A model generated the notes under the pieces. That model searched no databases, had not been told where the DNA came from, and saw nothing but the letters and a program-made list of their open reading frames with translations. A stretch of DNA of 49,824 bases, taken from assembly GCF_022767005.1 (NCBI RefSeq), contig NZ_JALEOV010000011.1, forward strand, positions 1 to 49,824, read 5' to 3'. Source of the stretch: Peptoniphilus sp. GTDB taxonomy: Bacteria > Bacillota > Clostridia > Tissierellales > Peptoniphilaceae. Made by a program: the position numbers and the translations under genes. Within the stretch, counting starts at the first letter, position 1. Every line of letters starts with the position of its first letter. Below are positions 26,109 through 35,600 of this stretch, piece by piece.

Positions 26109-26137
26109 TTGCTAATTTTAACACATTATGTTATACT
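26109..26137 (+). promoter_or_regulatory. Promoter of the rpsB-tsf operon
   Basis: -35 TTGCTA (26109-26114), 17-base spacer, -10 TATACT (26132-26137). The predicted leader is about 100 bases. Confidence 0.65.
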
Positions 26138-26143
26138 TTTATC

Positions 26144-26242
26144 CGGTAACTAATACACACATTTTTTGATATCTAAGGAGTTGCCAATTTGGTCCCTTTG
26201 ATAAGTGATAAAAATGGAGGAAAAAACACGGAGGTGGCTTAA
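26144..26242 (+). promoter_or_regulatory. rpsB mRNA leader, possible autoregulatory region
   Basis: About 100 bases between the predicted start and the rpsB ATG, less AT-rich than the DNA around it, with two GGAGG sites (26216-26220 and 26230-26234). Only the second is correctly spaced for rpsB. A 12-codon reading frame starts at ATG 26214 and overlaps the rpsB start, ending at 26252. S2 is known to regulate its own operon in other bacteria, so this leader is a candidate target, but I could not fold a convincing structure by eye. Confidence 0.35.
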
Positions 26243-27037
26243 ATGTCAGTAATTTCAATGAAAAATTTATTAGAAGCCGGTGTTCACTTCGGACACCAAA
26301 CTAGAAGATGGAATCCTAAGATGAAGAGATTTATATTTACTGAAAGAAACGGTATTTATATAATTGACCTTCAAAAGACTGTTAAAAAAGTTGAAGAAGC
26401 TTATGATTTCGTAAGAGAGATTGCAGCAAATGGTGGAGAAGTTCTTTTTGTTGGTACAAAAAAACAAGCTCAAGACGCAATCGAAAAAGAAGCAACTAAA
26501 TGTGGTATGCCTTACATTAATGAAAGATGGTTAGGTGGTCTTTTAACTAACTATAAGACTATTAACAAGAGAATTGAAAGGCTATACAAATTATTTGAAA
26601 TGGAAGAAAATGGAACTTTTGACGTTCTTCCAAAGAAAGAAGTTGCTCAATTACTACATGAAAGAGAAAAACTTGAAAAATTCCTTGGCGGAATTAAAGA
26701 AATGAAGGGAATGCCTCAAGCACTATTTGTAGTTGACCCTAAAAAAGAAAGAATTGCAGTTAAAGAAGCACATATTTTAGGAATTCCTGTTATCGGTATC
26801 GTTGATACAAATTGCGACCCTGAAGAATTAGATATTCCAATTCCAGGAAATGACGATGCAATTAGAGCAGTAAAACTTATTACTGAAACTATTGCTAATG
26901 CAGTTATCGAAGGAAAACAAGGAAGCCAAATTGAAGATAACGATGATGATTATGATGAATCCACTCAAGATGTTTCTGTAAAATCTATTGAAAGCGAAGA
27001 AACTGTTGAGGATGAAAAGTCAACTATAGAAGAGTAA
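26243..27037 (+). CDS. rpsB: 30S ribosomal protein S2
   Basis: 264 residues. Core signatures: [52 protein letters not shown] and [14 protein letters not shown]. The last 30 or so residues form an acidic tail ([14 protein letters not shown] and more). GGAGGTGG lies ahead of the ATG. First gene of the rpsB-tsf-pyrH-frr group. Confidence 0.97.
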   Translation: MSVISMKNLLEAGVHFGHQTRRWNPKMKRFIFTERNGIYIIDLQKTVKKVEEAYDFVREIAANGGEVLFVGTKKQAQDAIEKEATKCGMPYINERWLGGLLTNYKTINKRIERLYKLFEMEENGTFDVLPKKEVAQLLHEREKLEKFLGGIKEMKGMPQALFVVDPKKERIAVKEAHILGIPVIGIVDTNCDPEELDIPIPGNDDAIRAVKLITETIANAVIEGKQGSQIEDNDDDYDESTQDVSVKSIESEETVEDEKSTIEE

Positions 27038-27046
27038 AGATATTTC

Positions 27047-27084
27047 GAGAGTTCTAAAGTAATCCTTTAAAACTCTCTTTTTTT
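27047..27084 (+). terminator. Hairpin with T-run between rpsB and tsf (attenuator)
   Basis: GAGAGTTCTAAAG pairs with CTTTAAAACTCTC (27047-27059 with 27065-27077) with a small bulge, then seven T. Because tsf and the genes after it have no clear promoter in the 71-base gap, it probably terminates only partly and sets the S2 to EF-Ts ratio. Confidence 0.75.
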
Positions 27085-27108
27085 AAAATAAATAAGGAGT
27101 GAATTAAA

Positions 27109-27753
27109 ATGGCTATTACAGCAGCGTTAGTTAAAGAATTAAGAGAAAAAACTGGAGCAGGCATGATGGACTGCAAGAAAGCTTTGTCAGAAACAAATGG
27201 AGATATGGACAAGGCAGTTGATTTTCTAAGAGAAAAAGGTTTGGCATCTGTTGCTAAAAAATCTTCAAGAATTGCATCTGAAGGTCTTGTTGACTCTTAC
27301 ATTCATGGTGGAAGAATTGGGGTTTTAGTTGAAGTAAACTCTGAAACAGACTTCGTTGCTAAAAACGAAGAATTTAAAAATTTTGTTAGAGATATTGCTA
27401 TGCAAGTTGCTGCAGTTGCTCCAAAATATGTTAGTCGTGAAGAAGTTCCTGCTGAAGAAGTTGAGCATGAAAAAAATATTCTTACTGAACAAGCAAGAGG
27501 AGAAAATAAACCAGAACATATTATTGAAAAAATGGTAGAAGGTAGACTTGAAAAATTCTATGAAGAAATTTGTCTTCTTGACCAAGATTTCATTAAAGAT
27601 CCAGACAAAAAAATCAAGGATATTTTAAATGATTTAATAGCAAAAATTGGTGAAAATATAAAGATCAGAAGATTTGTTAGATTTGAAGTTGGCGAAGGTC
27701 TTGAAAAAAGAGAAGAAAACTTTGCTGAAGAAGTAGCTAAACAAATAGGTTAA
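27109..27753 (+). CDS. tsf: Elongation factor Ts
   Basis: 214 residues. The N-terminal UBA-like domain reads [20 protein letters not shown], followed by the [10 protein letters not shown] nucleotide-exchange core. EF-Ts removes GDP from EF-Tu. At 214 residues it is the short form with a single reduced core, unlike the 280-residue E. coli protein and similar in size to the Thermus one. AAGGAGTG precedes the ATG. Confidence 0.96.
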   Translation: MAITAALVKELREKTGAGMMDCKKALSETNGDMDKAVDFLREKGLASVAKKSSRIASEGLVDSYIHGGRIGVLVEVNSETDFVAKNEEFKNFVRDIAMQVAAVAPKYVSREEVPAEEVEHEKNILTEQARGENKPEHIIEKMVEGRLEKFYEEICLLDQDFIKDPDKKIKDILNDLIAKIGENIKIRRFVRFEVGEGLEKREENFAEEVAKQIG

Positions 27754-27769
27754 CAAATTGGAGGAGTAA

Positions 27770-28474
27770 ATGCCAAAATATAAGAGAATTGTTTTAAAAC
27801 TCAGCGGCGAAGCACTAGCAGGTTCAAATTCCGTTGGAATTGATATTGATTATGTCAATTTAATTGCAAGGCAAGTAAAGAAAATTTATGAATTAGGTGT
27901 TGAGACGGGAATTGTTGTAGGTGGCGGAAACTTTTGGAGAGGACGCGACGAAAATAATATTGATCGTGCCACATCTGATTATATTGGTATGTTAGGTACT
28001 GTTATGAACGCTTTAGCATTACAGGACTCTTTAGAAAAATTAGGCGTTATTACTCGTGTGCAAACTGCTATAGAGATGAAGCAAGTTGCAGAACCATATA
28101 TAAGAAGACGTGCTATAAGACATTTAGAAAAGGGTCGTGTTGTTATATTTTCAGCTGGAGTTGGAAATCCATATTTCTCAACTGATACTGCCGCTGCTCT
28201 TAGGGCAGCAGAAATTGATGCCGATGTTATACTTTTGGCTAAAAAAGGTACAGATGCAATTTACGACTCTGATCCAAATATAAATGCTAATGCAAAAAAA
28301 TATGACAATTTAAGTTATAGAGAAATTTTAAATAAAAATTTAAAAATAATGGATGGCACTGCAACCACACTTTGCATGGATAACAATATACCTCTAAGGG
28401 TTTTTGGAATTGATGAGGAAGATGCAATGTATAAAGTTGTGTGTGGCGAAGAAATTGGTACAAGTGTTAAATAG
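27770..28474 (+). CDS. pyrH: UMP kinase
   Basis: 234 residues of the amino-acid-kinase fold, the bacterial hexameric UMP kinase making UDP. Motifs: [38 protein letters not shown] and [20 protein letters not shown] lies 3-4 bases before the ATG. The 16-base gap after tsf and the next gene at 9 bases indicate one operon. Confidence 0.96.
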   Translation: MPKYKRIVLKLSGEALAGSNSVGIDIDYVNLIARQVKKIYELGVETGIVVGGGNFWRGRDENNIDRATSDYIGMLGTVMNALALQDSLEKLGVITRVQTAIEMKQVAEPYIRRRAIRHLEKGRVVIFSAGVGNPYFSTDTAAALRAAEIDADVILLAKKGTDAIYDSDPNINANAKKYDNLSYREILNKNLKIMDGTATTLCMDNNIPLRVFGIDEEDAMYKVVCGEEIGTSVK

Positions 28475-28483
28475 GAGGATATT

Positions 28484-29041
28484 ATGATATCTGATCTAAA
28501 AAATAATTCTGAATCCAGAATGAAAAAAACTGTAGGATCATTAGTTGAATCACTTCAATCTATAAGAGCAGGTCGTGCTAATACTACTTTACTAGACAAA
28601 ATTCATGTTGAATATTATGGACAACAAACTCCAATTAATCAAGTTTCTAGTCTTTCTGCTCCAGAACCAAGACTACTTACAATTCAACCTTGGGATTCTA
28701 CTTTAATTCCTGAAATTGAAAAAGCGATATTAAAATCAGATTTAGGAATAACACCTTCAAATGATGGAAAAATTATTAGACTTGTTATTCCTCAACTTAC
28801 AGAAGAAAGAAGAAAAGATCTTACAAAATTAGTTGGCAAATATGCTGAAGAAGCAAAAATTTCTATTAGAAATATTAGAAGAGATGCTATGGAAGATATT
28901 AAAAAAGCTGAAAAAGCTAAGGAAATTTCTGAGGATGATAAGGTTTCATATGAAGAAGATATTCAAAAGTTGACAGATAAATATATTAAAGAAGTTGACA
29001 AAGTAGCAGAAAATAAAGAAAAAGAACTTATGGAAATTTAA
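28484..29041 (+). CDS. frr: Ribosome recycling factor
   Basis: 185 residues, standard RRF length. Signatures are [33 protein letters not shown], and the three-helix bundle with [13 protein letters not shown]. With EF-G it splits post-termination ribosomes. AGGAGG precedes the ATG, and a terminator follows the stop. Confidence 0.97.
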   Translation: MISDLKNNSESRMKKTVGSLVESLQSIRAGRANTTLLDKIHVEYYGQQTPINQVSSLSAPEPRLLTIQPWDSTLIPEIEKAILKSDLGITPSNDGKIIRLVIPQLTEERRKDLTKLVGKYAEEAKISIRNIRRDAMEDIKKAEKAKEISEDDKVSYEEDIQKLTDKYIKEVDKVAENKEKELMEI

Positions 29042-29046
29042 TTTTT

Positions 29047-29076
29047 AGCCTTAGATTATTCTAAGGCTCTTTTTTT
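29047..29076 (+). terminator. Terminator between frr and uppS
   Basis: AGCCTTAG (29047-29054) and CTAAGGCT (29061-29068) form a perfect 8-bp stem, followed by a C and a run of T. uppS starts only 11 bases later with no visible separate promoter, so readthrough is likely. Confidence 0.8.
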
Positions 29077-29086
29077 AAGGAGTTTT

Positions 29087-29812
29087 ATGAATTATTACGA
29101 AGAATTAGACTTAAATAACATTCCGAAACATGTCGGGATAATTATGGACGGGAATGGAAGATGGGCAAAAAATAGGAATATGCCAAGAACTTTTGGGCAC
29201 AAAGAGGGAACTAAAAGAGTAATAGAAATAGTTGAGGCAGCTTATAAAATAAATATAAAATCCTTAACTTTATATGCCTTTTCTACAGAAAATTGGAAGA
29301 GGCCCGATAATGAAATCTCAAAACTTATGGACTTATTAGCTTTTTACATAAAAACTCAATTAGAAAAAATAAAAAAAAATAATGTTAAAATTAATGTATT
29401 AGGCGACTATAATGTTTTTCCGCCCACAATAGTGAAACTAATTGAATATGCATTGCAGGAAACAAAATCAAATGATAGAATGATATTAAATATTGGGCTA
29501 AATTATGGTGGTCAAAGTGAAATTGTTAGAGCGACAAAAATGATTTGCAAAGAAGTTATTGCTAATAAAATTAACATTGATGATATCAACACAGAAAACT
29601 TTAAAAACTATTTATACACAAAAGAACAAGATGATCTTGATTTTTTAATTAGACCTAGTGGAGAATACAGAGTTTCTAACTTTTTACTTTATCAATTAGC
29701 TTATAGCGAATTTTATTTTTCAAATGTATTGTGGCCTGATTTTCATGAAAATGAATTTTACAAGGCAATTTATGATTTTCAAAAGCGAAACAGAAGGTAC
29801 GGAGGACTATAA
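29087..29812 (+). CDS. uppS: Isoprenyl transferase (undecaprenyl diphosphate synthase)
   Basis: 241 residues, cis-prenyltransferase family. The catalytic Asp is in IIMDGNGRWAKNR, with TLYAFSTENWKRP, and the Mg/IPP-binding DFLIRPSGEYRVSNFLLYQLAYSEF near the C-terminus. It elongates farnesyl diphosphate with IPP to the C55 carrier used in wall synthesis. AAGGAG precedes the ATG. cdsA starts 3 bases after the stop. Confidence 0.95.
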   Translation: MNYYEELDLNNIPKHVGIIMDGNGRWAKNRNMPRTFGHKEGTKRVIEIVEAAYKINIKSLTLYAFSTENWKRPDNEISKLMDLLAFYIKTQLEKIKKNNVKINVLGDYNVFPPTIVKLIEYALQETKSNDRMILNIGLNYGGQSEIVRATKMICKEVIANKINIDDINTENFKNYLYTKEQDDLDFLIRPSGEYRVSNFLLYQLAYSEFYFSNVLWPDFHENEFYKAIYDFQKRNRRYGGL

Positions 29813-29814
29813 TT

Positions 29815-30597
29815 TTGAAAGATTTACAAAAAAGAGTTATCACGGGAATATTGGGTATTTTATTAATAATTTTAATTTTTTATTTGGGAATAAACGCTAT
29901 TAAGATCTCAATTTTTCTTTTGACTCTTGAAAGTGTTAGAGAAATTTACAATGCTCTTCACATTAAAGGCATTAAGTTATGTTTGCCAGTTTTATTTTTT
30001 GGTGCAATTATAACTTTTTTGTGTTCTTTTTTTGATAAAAACTTAATTTATTCTCTTGTTCTTTTTTTTGTTGTTAACTCATGCCTTTTAGTATTTTTAG
30101 AAAATTATGATATAAGCAATTACACTTACACTTTTTTTACTTATTTTTATGCTATATTTTTATTGAATTTACTTGGCAGTATTGACGATATCTATTTAAT
30201 TATTTCTGCCTTTATAATATCTTTTTCAACAGATACTTTCGCATATTTTGTTGGATCAACTTTTGGAAAGCATAAATTAATAGAAAGAGTAAGTCCTAAC
30301 AAGTCTGTAGAAGGTGCAATAGGCGGTACATTTTTTGCGCTTGTTATTACAACGACATATTTTATTATGTTAAATAAATACAATTCCATTTATAATATAA
30401 ATGCTCTTGTAGTTTTAATTGTTTTTTTAGCTTCCGTAGCTGGTCAATTTGGGGACTTATTTGCTTCTAAGATAAAAAGATATACAGGAATAAAAGATTA
30501 CGCTCAAGTTCTTCCTGGACATGGCGGTATACTTGATAGATTTGACAGTTTAATTTTTATTAGTCCCTTTGTATTCATTTTGTATAATTTTATTTAA
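29815..30597 (+). CDS. cdsA: Phosphatidate cytidylyltransferase
   Basis: 260 residues with about seven to eight membrane segments, forming CDP-diacylglycerol for phospholipid synthesis. The CdsA signature near the C-terminus is intact: GQFGDLFASKIKR, GIKDYAQVLPGHGGILDRFDS. The start is TTG 29815 with GGAGG at 29801-29805, inside the end of uppS. In many Bacillota dxr follows cdsA; here rseP follows directly after 9 bases. Confidence 0.95.
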   Translation: MKDLQKRVITGILGILLIILIFYLGINAIKISIFLLTLESVREIYNALHIKGIKLCLPVLFFGAIITFLCSFFDKNLIYSLVLFFVVNSCLLVFLENYDISNYTYTFFTYFYAIFLLNLLGSIDDIYLIISAFIISFSTDTFAYFVGSTFGKHKLIERVSPNKSVEGAIGGTFFALVITTTYFIMLNKYNSIYNINALVVLIVFLASVAGQFGDLFASKIKRYTGIKDYAQVLPGHGGILDRFDSLIFISPFVFILYNFI

Positions 30598-30606
30598 GGA
30601 GGATAA

Positions 30607-31617
30607 ATGATTACTTTAATAAGCTCTGTTGCAGTTTTTCTATTAGTTGTAATGCTTCATGAGTTTGGACACTTCACTGTTGCAAAACTTTCAGGAATAA
30701 AGGTTAATGAATTTTCCATTGGTATGGGTCCAAAACTTATCCAAAAACAAAAGGGAGATACTTTTTATAGCCTTAGAGCACTTCCGATTGGTGGTTATGT
30801 TGCTATGGAAGGTGAAGAAGAAAACTCACATGATCCAAGGGCCTTTAATAATGTTTTTATTTTAAAGAGAATGGCAGTTGTTTTGGCTGGAGCTTTCATG
30901 AATTTTGTGTTAGGATTTCTTGCATTTACAATTATTTTTTCCATAGTTGGCTATGGATCAAATGAAATAGAAAATGTAATAAAAAATTCTCCCGCTGAAA
31001 TTTCTGGTTTAAAATCTGGAGATAAAATTGTAGAAATTAACCAAATAAAAACTAAAGATATATACAAAATTAATTCATTGATTAGAGACAAAAAAGATGA
31101 AAATTTAAATTTAAAAGTAGATAGAGAAGGCGAAATATTAAGCTTTAATTTAAAGCCAAAATATTCTGAAGAAAATAAAATGTATTTAATAGGTATTACA
31201 TCTAAGTTGAAGCATTCCTTTTTTAAATCAATAGAAATTGGCGCAAAAAGAACTCTGGATATGTCCATTATAATTTTAAAAAGTTTAAAAATGATATTAG
31301 ACGGCTCTTTTAAAATGGAATACCTTTCTGGACCAGTTGGAGTTGTACAAATGATAGGATCTGAATCCTCTAAGGGATTTTTAAATTTCTTACAAATTTT
31401 AGCTTTAATTTCAGTGAATTTAGGTGTATTTAACTTATTACCAATTCCTGCACTTGATGGTGGGAAGTTTTTCTTTTTATTAATTGAAGCAATAAGAGGA
31501 AAGCCAATTGATGAAAAAATTGAACAAAAACTTTCTTTAATTGGAATGAGTCTTTTATTTAGCTTAATGATATATGTAACTATATTTAATGATATTGGAA
31601 GGTTGTTTAATAAATGA
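30607..31617 (+). CDS. rseP: RIP metalloprotease RseP (site-2 protease family)
   Basis: 336 residues. The zinc site HEFGH is at 18-22 in the first membrane helix, one PDZ domain lies in the middle (ENVIKNSPAEISGLKSGDKIVEIN), and the second active-site motif is PIPALDGGKFFF (LDG, around D284). It cleaves membrane proteins such as anti-sigma factors and leftover signal peptides. AGGAGG precedes the ATG, and ispG overlaps its stop by 4 bases. Confidence 0.95.
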   Translation: MITLISSVAVFLLVVMLHEFGHFTVAKLSGIKVNEFSIGMGPKLIQKQKGDTFYSLRALPIGGYVAMEGEEENSHDPRAFNNVFILKRMAVVLAGAFMNFVLGFLAFTIIFSIVGYGSNEIENVIKNSPAEISGLKSGDKIVEINQIKTKDIYKINSLIRDKKDENLNLKVDREGEILSFNLKPKYSEENKMYLIGITSKLKHSFFKSIEIGAKRTLDMSIIILKSLKMILDGSFKMEYLSGPVGVVQMIGSESSKGFLNFLQILALISVNLGVFNLLPIPALDGGKFFFLLIEAIRGKPIDEKIEQKLSLIGMSLLFSLMIYVTIFNDIGRLFNK

Positions 31618-32669
31618 TAAACAGAAAAGAAACAAAAAAGATTTATGTTGGCGATGTTCCAATTGGGGGAGATGCTTTTATCTCTATCCAATCAATGACA
31701 AACACCAATACAAAAGATGTAAAATCAACTGTTTCACAAATAAAAATATTAGAAGATGCAGGTTGCGACATTATTAGAATGGCGGTAAATGATTTAGAAG
31801 ATGCAGCCGCTCTTAAAAAAATAAAAAAAGAAATTAAAATTCCAATAATATCTGATATTCAATTTGATTATAAACTTGCAATTGCTGCAGCGGAAAATGA
31901 AAGTGATGCAATAAGACTAAATCCTGGAAATATTGGATCCTCATGGAAGATAAAAGAAGTAACAGAAGCTTGTAAATTTCATAATATTCCAATAAGAGTG
32001 GGGGTGAACTCCGGTTCTATTAAGCAAGAATTTTTAGACAAATTTAAGGGAGTTAATGCATCTTCAATATGTTTAAGTGCAATGGAAGAAGTTGAAATTC
32101 TCGAAAAAAATAATTTTTTTGATATTGCAGTATCTTTAAAGGCTTCAAATGTAAATTTAACAATTGATAGTTATAGAAAATTTTCTCAAATGTCAAAATA
32201 TCCACTTCATCTTGGAGTTACTGAAGCAGGAACGCCAAAAAAAGGAATAGTTAAATCTGCTATTGGAATAGGAACTCTTTTAGCCGAAGGAATTGGTGAT
32301 ACAATAAGAGTTTCATTGACATCTGATCCATTAGATGAAGTTATAGCTGCAAAGGATATTTTAAAAGCATTAGATCTTCGCAGAGAAGGAATAGATTTAA
32401 TTTCATGTCCAACTTGTGCAAGAACTAAAGTTAATTTAATTGAAATTGTTAATACTGTGGAAGATAAGCTTTATTCAATGAATAAGAATTTAAAAATTGC
32501 AATTATGGGCTGTGCAGTAAATGGACCTGGTGAAGCAAGAGAAGCTGACATTGGAATTGCCTGTGGAAATGGAGAAGGACTTATTTTTAGTAAAGGTGAA
32601 ATAATTAGAAAAGTTCCAGAAGACAAACTTTTAAGTGAATTATTACAAGAGATCGAAAAAATTAGGTGA
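31614..32669 (+). CDS. ispG: 4-hydroxy-3-methylbut-2-en-1-yl diphosphate synthase
   Basis: 351 residues. A TIM-barrel domain (SIQSMTNTNTKDV, DIQFDYKLA, RLNPGNIG, RVGVNSGS) is followed by the iron-sulfur domain with C265, C268 (CPTCAR) and C300 (MGCAVNGPGEA), whose following Glu completes cluster binding. It converts MEcPP, the IspF product, to HMBPP. It overlaps rseP by 4 bases. polC starts 4 bases after the stop. Confidence 0.96.
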   Translation: MINRKETKKIYVGDVPIGGDAFISIQSMTNTNTKDVKSTVSQIKILEDAGCDIIRMAVNDLEDAAALKKIKKEIKIPIISDIQFDYKLAIAAAENESDAIRLNPGNIGSSWKIKEVTEACKFHNIPIRVGVNSGSIKQEFLDKFKGVNASSICLSAMEEVEILEKNNFFDIAVSLKASNVNLTIDSYRKFSQMSKYPLHLGVTEAGTPKKGIVKSAIGIGTLLAEGIGDTIRVSLTSDPLDEVIAAKDILKALDLRREGIDLISCPTCARTKVNLIEIVNTVEDKLYSMNKNLKIAIMGCAVNGPGEAREADIGIACGNGEGLIFSKGEIIRKVPEDKLLSELLQEIEKIR

Positions 32670-32673
32670 TGAT

Positions 32674-35600
32674 TTGATTTTATTAAAGGATATTTTTAAA
32701 AAGTTAGAAGTTACTTCTATTGATATTTCTGAAGATATTTATATTGAATCCATTAAAAGAAATAAAAATACTGGAGAAGTTTTTTTTATAGTGTCAGCTA
32801 AAGATGAACTAGAAAATAGTTTAAAGAAAAATATAAAAGAAATATTTTCAAGAAATTTAAAAGAATATAAAATTTATATTGAGTTTAAATCATCTTCTCT
32901 CTATGAAAGTGAAGATGATTTAATTTGTGCAGAAATTTTAAAATACAATCCTTCATCAAAAATTTGGATTGATGAAATTGATATTAAAAAAGAGAATTCT
33001 AAAATCGAAATAAAAGTACCAACAGAAGAAGCCTATTACACATTAACAAAAAATGGTTTTGGAGCTTATTTGGAAAAAGAACTTAAAGTTTTTGGATCTT
33101 ACATAATAAATTTTGATTTTGTAAAAGAAATAGTTGAAGAAGAACATCTTGAATCTTTTATCTCACAAATTGATGAAGCGGAAGAAGTCATTTCTGCAAA
33201 ACAAGAATTGGAAACAAAGACAAAAACAGTTAATAATGAAGGGGAAAGCAAAACAAAAATAATTAATAGTTACGGTAAAAAAGAAGTTGAAAACATTCAA
33301 AGACTTATAGACGTAAACTTAAATTCCCAAAAAGTAACCGTAGAAGTTGATATATTTAATGTTGAAAGCAGAGAACTAAAAAATGGAAACTTTTTAATTT
33401 CTCTATCTATAACTGACTATACAACGTCAACTCTTGCAAAAATATTTTTAAAGCCAGAAAAGGCTCGAGATTTTTTAGAAAGCTTTAAAAATGGCGAACA
33501 TGTTTTAATAACTGGAAATGTAAGCTATGATAATTTTTCAAAATGTGAAACTATTATGATTAGATACATTGAAAAAAAAGATAAAGTTATTCGCATGGAT
33601 TATTCTAAGGAAAAAAGGACTGAATTTAGAATTCATTCAAAAATGTCTCAAATGTCAGGAGTAACTTCCTTTACTGATTTTGCAAAAAGGGCAAAGCTAT
33701 GGGGTCATGATGCCTTAGCAATATCTGATACCAACGATGTTCAAGGCTTTCCTGAAGCAATGGAAGCAGGAGAAGCAACTGGACTTAAAATTTTATATGG
33801 AGCAGATATAAATTTTGTAGATGATGAAGAAAAAATCGTAACAAATTATGATTCAAATAAAAATTATAATTCTTATGTTGTATTTGACATAGAAACTACT
33901 GGATTATCATCAAGAAAGGATAAAATTACAGAAATTGGTGCCGTAAAAATTGTTGACGGAGTAATAGTAGATAGATTTTCACAATTAATTAATCCAGAAA
34001 TGGAAATTCCACAAGTTGTTGTTGAACTAACAGGAATTAGCAATTCAAAAGTAGAAAATGAACCTACCATCGAAGAAATAATTCCTAAATTTTTCGATTT
34101 TGCCAAAGGCTCAGTTCTCGTAGCGCACAATGCTAAATTCGATATTTCTTTTATTAGGAGAGAATATGCCAACAATAATTTAGAATTTAATCACCCTATT
34201 CTCGACACATTAATCCTTGCAAGGGCAATTATGACTGATATGAAGAGATTTAATTTAGGAACTCTTTGTAAAAATTTAGGCGTATCTCTTATTGGTGCAC
34301 ATAGAGCTGTTAATGACGCCGAAGCTACTTCAGCTATGTTTATAAAATTAATTGAAAAATTTAAAAAAGATAAAGAATTTAATTTTGATAATTTAAACAA
34401 AGAAATTGTAAACATAGATTCTAAACGTTTATTCGAAAGTTCCTTGCTTTTATTAGTTAAGAATGAAGTCGGGCTTAAAAATTTATATAAACTAATTTCA
34501 GCTTCTCATATGCAGTTTTATAATTTCTCTCCAAAAGTTCCTAGAACTTTATTAGACAAATATAGGGAAGGCATACTAGTTGGCTCTGGTCTTGCAAGCT
34601 CAGAACTTTTTGATGCAGTTTATAGGAGGTGCCCTGATCATCAACTATTAGAAATTGCAAAATATTATGATTTTTTAGAAATTCAACCAGCAAGTGACAA
34701 TATAATTGAAATTCAAGATGGAAAATTTAGCGTAGATGACATAAGAGAAATTAATGAAAAAATTGTTTGGCTTGGAGAAAAATTAGGAATTCCTGTAATT
34801 GCAGACTCAAATACTTATTATCTTGAAGAATCAGAAGATATTTTAAGAAGAATTGTTTTAAACGGAAAGCCAGGAAGACCTGACCCGAGAGCAAATCGCG
34901 AGCAAAAATTTTATTTTAAAACTACAGAAGAGATGCTTGATGAGTTTTCTTATTTGGGAAATCAAAAAGCTTATGAAGTTGTAATAACTAATACTAATAA
35001 AATTAAAAATGAAATAGAATCAATAAAACCAATACCCGATGGAAAATATCCTCCAGTTATTGAAGGTTCAGATGAAAGTTTAAGAGAAATGACCTATAAA
35101 AGAGCTCACGAAATTTATGGAGATATTCTTCCACAAATTGTAGAAGAAAGGCTTGAAAAAGAGTTAAAATCTATTATTTCAAATGGATATTCTGTGCTTT
35201 ATATTATTGCGCAAAAACTTGTAAAAAAATCTAATGATGATGGATTTTTAGTAGGTTCTAGAGGTTCTGTTGGATCATCTTTTGTAGCTACAATGTCAGG
35301 TATAACAGAAGTAAATCCACTTCCGCCACATTATATTTGTCCTAATTGTAAACATTCTGAATTTACAAAAAATTTGGAATTTGGCAGCGGAGTTGATATG
35401 CCAGATAAACTTTGCCCAGAATGTGGAACTCCAATGAAAAAAGACGGACATAATATTCCTTTCGAAGTATTTTTAGGATTTTATGGTGACAAGGAACCTG
35501 ATATTGATTTGAATTTTGCGGGAGAATACCAACCCCAAGCTCATAAATATACTGAAGAGTTATTTGGCAAAGGATATGTATTTAGAGCTGGTACAATTGG

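Noticed and set aside
30951..31691. 246-codon open frame on the minus strand
   Set aside because: It lies antisense to rseP, which has clear HEFGH, PDZ and LDG motifs. The translation has no recognisable domain and no ribosome binding site; it is a by-product of AT-rich codon use.
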